Source: a virus. Taken from it: a DNA stretch of 50,256 nucleotides. Of this stretch, positions 47,777-50,256 are shown in pieces; position 1 is the first letter of the stretch; every line of letters starts with the position of its first letter. The DNA lies in IMG/VR virus record IMGVR_UViG_3300032770_000029, positions 1 to 50,256 of that record. One strand, 5' to 3'. A program made the translations under genes and the position numbers. Below the pieces are notes generated by a model. It saw nothing but the letters and a program-made list of their open reading frames with translations. It did no database searches and was not told the DNA's origin.

Positions 47777-48975
47777 ATGGCCAAGAATAAAAAGCTACTC
47801 GCAAAGGTGCTGTCGGCGTCGAAGAAAGTCGTCGAAGAGCAGGAAGCGAACTCATCGAAGTTTGAGAAAATCGACTGGTTCATTCCGCAGGAAGGCAAAA
47901 CACGAATCCGTATTCTGCCGAACCCGAAGGACCCGGACACTCTTTTCTGGAAACAGGTCAACGTCCATTTCATGCCGGTGAAAAAGAAAGCCGGTGGAAC
48001 CGCTCGCATTCCGGTGCGCTGTTTGACGGATTTCGACGAGGTCTGTCCGCTGTGTCAGGCGTATGCGAAAATGATCAAGAGCAAGGACGAGGACGTTCAG
48101 AAGGACGCTCGCAATTTCAAAAGCGGCGTGAAGTATTTGATGAACGTGATCGTGTACGACGACGCCAAGGGCTCGGCATCGGTCAAACCATACGCTATGC
48201 AACCGTCAGTGTTCGCGGCTGTGTCCGAGATCATGCACGAGCAGGGTGACGAGGGCGCGATCTATGATCTCGACGAGGGTCGCGATCTGAAAATCATCCG
48301 CAAAACCAAAGGTGAGCGCACGGAATATCAGGTGCTCCCCGTGGCTTCAGACTCGGCGGTGCCGAACAAGCTGCGTCCGCTCCTCAAGAGTGCGATTGAT
48401 CTCGAAACTCTCTACACGGAGAGCGAAGAGAAACGTATGCGCGAGTACATCGAAGCTGTCGGTGTTGAACTGAGCGACGACGACGAGGACGAAGACGAGG
48501 ATATCAAGAAAAAGCCCGCGAAAAAGAAAAAGGGCAAGCCCGTCGAAGAGGACGAGGACGACGAAGTCGAAGACGACGACGATGCTGACGACGCCGACGA
48601 GGACGATGAAGAGGCCGACGAGTCTGACGACGACGAGGACGAAGACGAAGACTCTGACGACGATGAAGACGAGGACGCCGACGAAGACGAGGACGACGAT
48701 TCCGACGAGGACGAAGAAGACGACGAAGACGAGGACTCTGACGACGACGAGGATGAAGACGATGATTCCGACGAGGACGAAGAGGACGAGGACGACGAAG
48801 AAGACGAGGACGAAGAACCCAAGTCCAAATCCAAATCGGCTCGCGAGCGTGCAGCGGCGGCGAAAGCGAAGCTCAATAAAAAGGGCGCAGTAAAAAAAAA
48901 GCCGCTAAAAAAGACGAGTACGGAGACGAGCCGGACCCGGACCTAGAAAAAGAGTTTGAGGAGATGGGCATATGA
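47777..48975 (+). CDS. gp32-like single-strand DNA-binding protein, probable -1 frameshift at the C-terminus
   Basis: The unshifted product has 389 residues and ends at 48946. The N-terminal 220 residues match T4 gp32: KTRIRILPNPKDPDTLFWKQ, then zinc ligands His 64, Cys 82, Cys 90 and Cys 93 (VHFMP, RCLTDFDEVCPLC). Residues about 233-350 are an extremely long Asp/Glu run. After a basic segment the zero frame ends in SRTRT, while a -1 shift at A-AAA-AAG (48895-48901) gives KKDEYGDEPDPDLEKEFEEM and stops at 48975. That is a usual acidic SSB tail, and the stop overlaps the next start (ATGA). A homopolymer sequencing error would look the same. Confidence 0.85.
48895..48901 (+). promoter_or_regulatory. 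Slippery heptamer A-AAA-AAG with upstream SD-like AAGGG
   Basis: Within an A9 run in the zero frame GTA-AAA-AAA-AAG. AAGGG at 48881-48885 lies 9 bases upstream, close to the spacing of the internal Shine-Dalgarno that stimulates -1 shifting in E. coli dnaX. No strong downstream hairpin is seen. Confidence 0.55.
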
Positions 48976-49190
48976 AGTCTCCAGATCGAGTCAGCTATTC
49001 GTTCAATGTGAAAATTGGCCTGCCGAAGTTCTCTTCGGTGGGCTTCGACGTCGGCATGGAGTCAGACGTTCGAGAGGGTGAGACGACTGAAAAGGCGTTT
49101 CGGCGGGTCAAACGATTTGTTGAAGACCTCGCGGGGAAGGAAACCGATGAAATCCGAGCCAACTACAAAATCGACGAAGACGAAGAGTGA
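48972..49190 (+). CDS. Hypothetical protein
   Basis: 72 residues; ATG at 48972 overlaps the -1 frame stop of the SSB gene. Beta strands (SYSFNVKIGLPKFSSVGFDV) are followed by an acidic helix ending EDEE. GAGGAGATGGGC lies upstream. Overlaps the recombinase start by 44 bases. No family recognised; it may bind the recombinase or SSB. Confidence 0.5.
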   Translation: MKSPDRVSYSFNVKIGLPKFSSVGFDVGMESDVREGETTEKAFRRVKRFVEDLAGKETDEIRANYKIDEDEE

Positions 49191-50220
49191 AAAACGGATA
49201 ATCAAAATCCGTAAGAAAAAGCTGAAGCACACCTACGGCGACGACTTTTTCGGCGAGTTCGCTTCTGAGGCCAAGGAGTTTTTCAAAGACGAGGCGACGA
49301 TACCATCGGGTGAGGACGACCTGCTCATCGAAGTGAATGGCTGGATTCCGATGCCTGCTGAGATTTGTGCAATGATCGACGCGCCAGGTATTCCCTGCGG
49401 GCTGATCACGACAGCATTCGGTCCACCGGATTGCGGGAAGACGACGTTTGCCAATACGGTCCTGCTCAACGTGCAGAAAGAGGGCGGCGTCGCTGTCCTC
49501 GAAAAGACTGAGGACAAGTATTCCCTCAAACGTGCATCGGGCATGGGCATCGACGTGAAGAAAATGCTTATCCTGCGACCGAAGACCATCGAGCAGGTTG
49601 GCGACCATATGCAGACGCTCATCAACATGGTCAAAGCGAAGGGCTGGGAAGACCGCAAAATCGCGGTCGTCTGGGACTCTCTCGCGGCGACTCCGTGCGC
49701 GGCTGAGATGAACCCGAAGCGCAAGTCTGAGTTCTCGATGGATGCGGCGAAAGCAGTGCGCGGTATGCTGCGACGGGTGTCGGCTCTCATCAAGGAATCC
49801 AACATCGCGTTCGTGATCATCAATCAGGTGTACGACAATCTGAACTCGTTCGGAGAGAAAACCACACAATACGGCGGCAAGGGAGCGATCTATCATTCGG
49901 CTCTCATGCTCAAATTCGCTCAGAAGAATCGTATTCGTGCGGGCTCCAAGACCGAGGGAGACTTCTGCGGCATCAACGCGGTCGTCGAGGTAAAGAAGAA
50001 TCATTTGGGTCAGCCGTTTAAGACGGGCGAGTTCCGTATCGACTGGCGCGGTTTTATATTTGATCGAAAGGCGGAACTCGCACCGTCCTTTCTAAAAGAC
50101 TTATCTGACATAGAAGAGGACGACGAGGATGAATCAGCCGAACCCGTTGCAAAAGTACATACAGCAAAGAAAAAGCGACTTAAGAAAAAAGTACGAATCG
50201 CGGTATGCGAAACAGAATAG
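49147..50220 (+). CDS. RecA-family recombinase (UvsX-like)
   Basis: 357 residues from the ATG at 49147 (AAGGA 6 bases upstream). A basic N-terminus precedes Walker A GPPDCGKT (92-99), EKTED near residue 119, Walker B KIAVVWDSLAA (171-181), and VIINQVYDNL, the RecA motif leading into the DNA-binding loop. KNHLGQPFKTGEF resembles the C-terminal RecA segment. Near residue 310 there is SFLKDLSDIEED, similar to the C-terminal motif of other genes here. The last 31 residues overlap the next gene and are basic. Catalyses strand exchange, with SSB and a mediator as usual partners. Confidence 0.85.
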   Translation: MKSEPTTKSTKTKSEKRIIKIRKKKLKHTYGDDFFGEFASEAKEFFKDEATIPSGEDDLLIEVNGWIPMPAEICAMIDAPGIPCGLITTAFGPPDCGKTTFANTVLLNVQKEGGVAVLEKTEDKYSLKRASGMGIDVKKMLILRPKTIEQVGDHMQTLINMVKAKGWEDRKIAVVWDSLAATPCAAEMNPKRKSEFSMDAAKAVRGMLRRVSALIKESNIAFVIINQVYDNLNSFGEKTTQYGGKGAIYHSALMLKFAQKNRIRAGSKTEGDFCGINAVVEVKKNHLGQPFKTGEFRIDWRGFIFDRKAELAPSFLKDLSDIEEDDEDESAEPVAKVHTAKKKRLKKKVRIAVCETE

Positions 50221-50256
50221 CGAGTGGTCCGATTTCCAGGACCAGGCTTACGAGTT
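50129..50256 (+). CDS. Start of a further gene (partial)
   Basis: ATG at 50129 preceded by GAGGACGACGAGG; the frame stays open to the window end (42 codons). It starts MNQPNPLQKYIQQRKSDLRK and continues with KYESRYAKQNSEWSDFQDQA, a natural helical sequence. It overlaps the recombinase end by 92 bases. Another short frame (ATG at 50205) is less convincing. Function unknown. Confidence 0.5.
   Translation, partial: MNQPNPLQKYIQQRKSDLRKKYESRYAKQNSEWSDFQDQAYE

Noticed and set aside
48412-48876. Leftward frame coding for an almost pure serine protein
   Set aside because: It is the complement of the Asp/Glu repeat in the SSB gene; no start signals and no natural composition outside the run.
49108-50004. 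Leftward open frame of about 300 codons
   Set aside because: Complement of the RecA-like gene, with no motif and an Arg/His-rich composition typical of a shadow frame.
1-50256. Insertion sequence, integrase or attachment site
   Set aside because: No transposase or integrase motifs were seen and no paired terminal repeats were found apart from the regulatory repeats described.

Overview
This window is a piece of a tailed-phage (Caudoviricetes) genome. The baseplate genes (gp25-like tail end, then a Mu gpJ-type protein) point to a contractile, myovirus-like tail. Two small lipoproteins with signal-peptidase II type leaders suggest a Gram-negative host; the sequence does not say which. No terminase, portal, capsid or integrase gene is visible here.

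Layout. Bases 1-18251 (+): baseplate, tail-fibre and adhesin genes in one tightly packed array, then an inner-membrane coiled-coil protein. 18276-19724 (+): membrane, possibly lysis-related small proteins. 19669-39533 (-): a long leftward set of early/replication genes in at least seven short operons. They hold a CobS-like AAA+/CobT-like VWA pair, an HDAC-family deacetylase, a ribbon-helix-helix candidate regulator, an ATP-dependent DNA ligase next to a WGR-domain protein, a zinc-ribbon/TOPRIM primase, a DnaB-type helicase, a sigma-70-like factor, a UvsW-like SF2 helicase and many small unknown proteins. About 38845-39359 is a non-coding, dyad-rich divide. 39567-50256 (+): a rightward early/replication set with small proteins, an HNH endonuclease, a deoxynucleoside-kinase-like protein, a full DnaE-type (family C) DNA polymerase, a possible UvsY-like mediator, a gp32-like single-strand binding protein and a RecA-family recombinase.

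How the parts fit. The phage combines a bacterial-type polymerase and helicase with T4-type recombination proteins (gp32-like, RecA/UvsX-like, UvsW-like) and its own ligase and primase. Clamp and clamp loader are not in the window. The leftward operons are driven by near-consensus sigma-70 promoters whose spacer and -10 are built from three 10-bp units of the form TGT-N3-ACA-N. That looks like one regulon read by a small DNA-binding protein; the ribbon-helix-helix protein at 25138-25380 is a candidate.

Most notable observations: (1) about ten otherwise unrelated small phage proteins end in the same short motif, F-x-x-x-L-[K/R]-x-[I/L], a possible shared docking or sorting tag; (2) the gp32-like SSB gene carries a dnaX-type slippery heptamer, and a -1 shift gives a typical acidic C-terminal tail whose stop overlaps the next start codon (ATGA); (3) the tandem-repeat operator/promoter regulon; (4) a 32-bp exact repeat placed directly before two start codons that lack a Shine-Dalgarno sequence; (5) two terminators set inside operons directly in front of a ribosome binding site.
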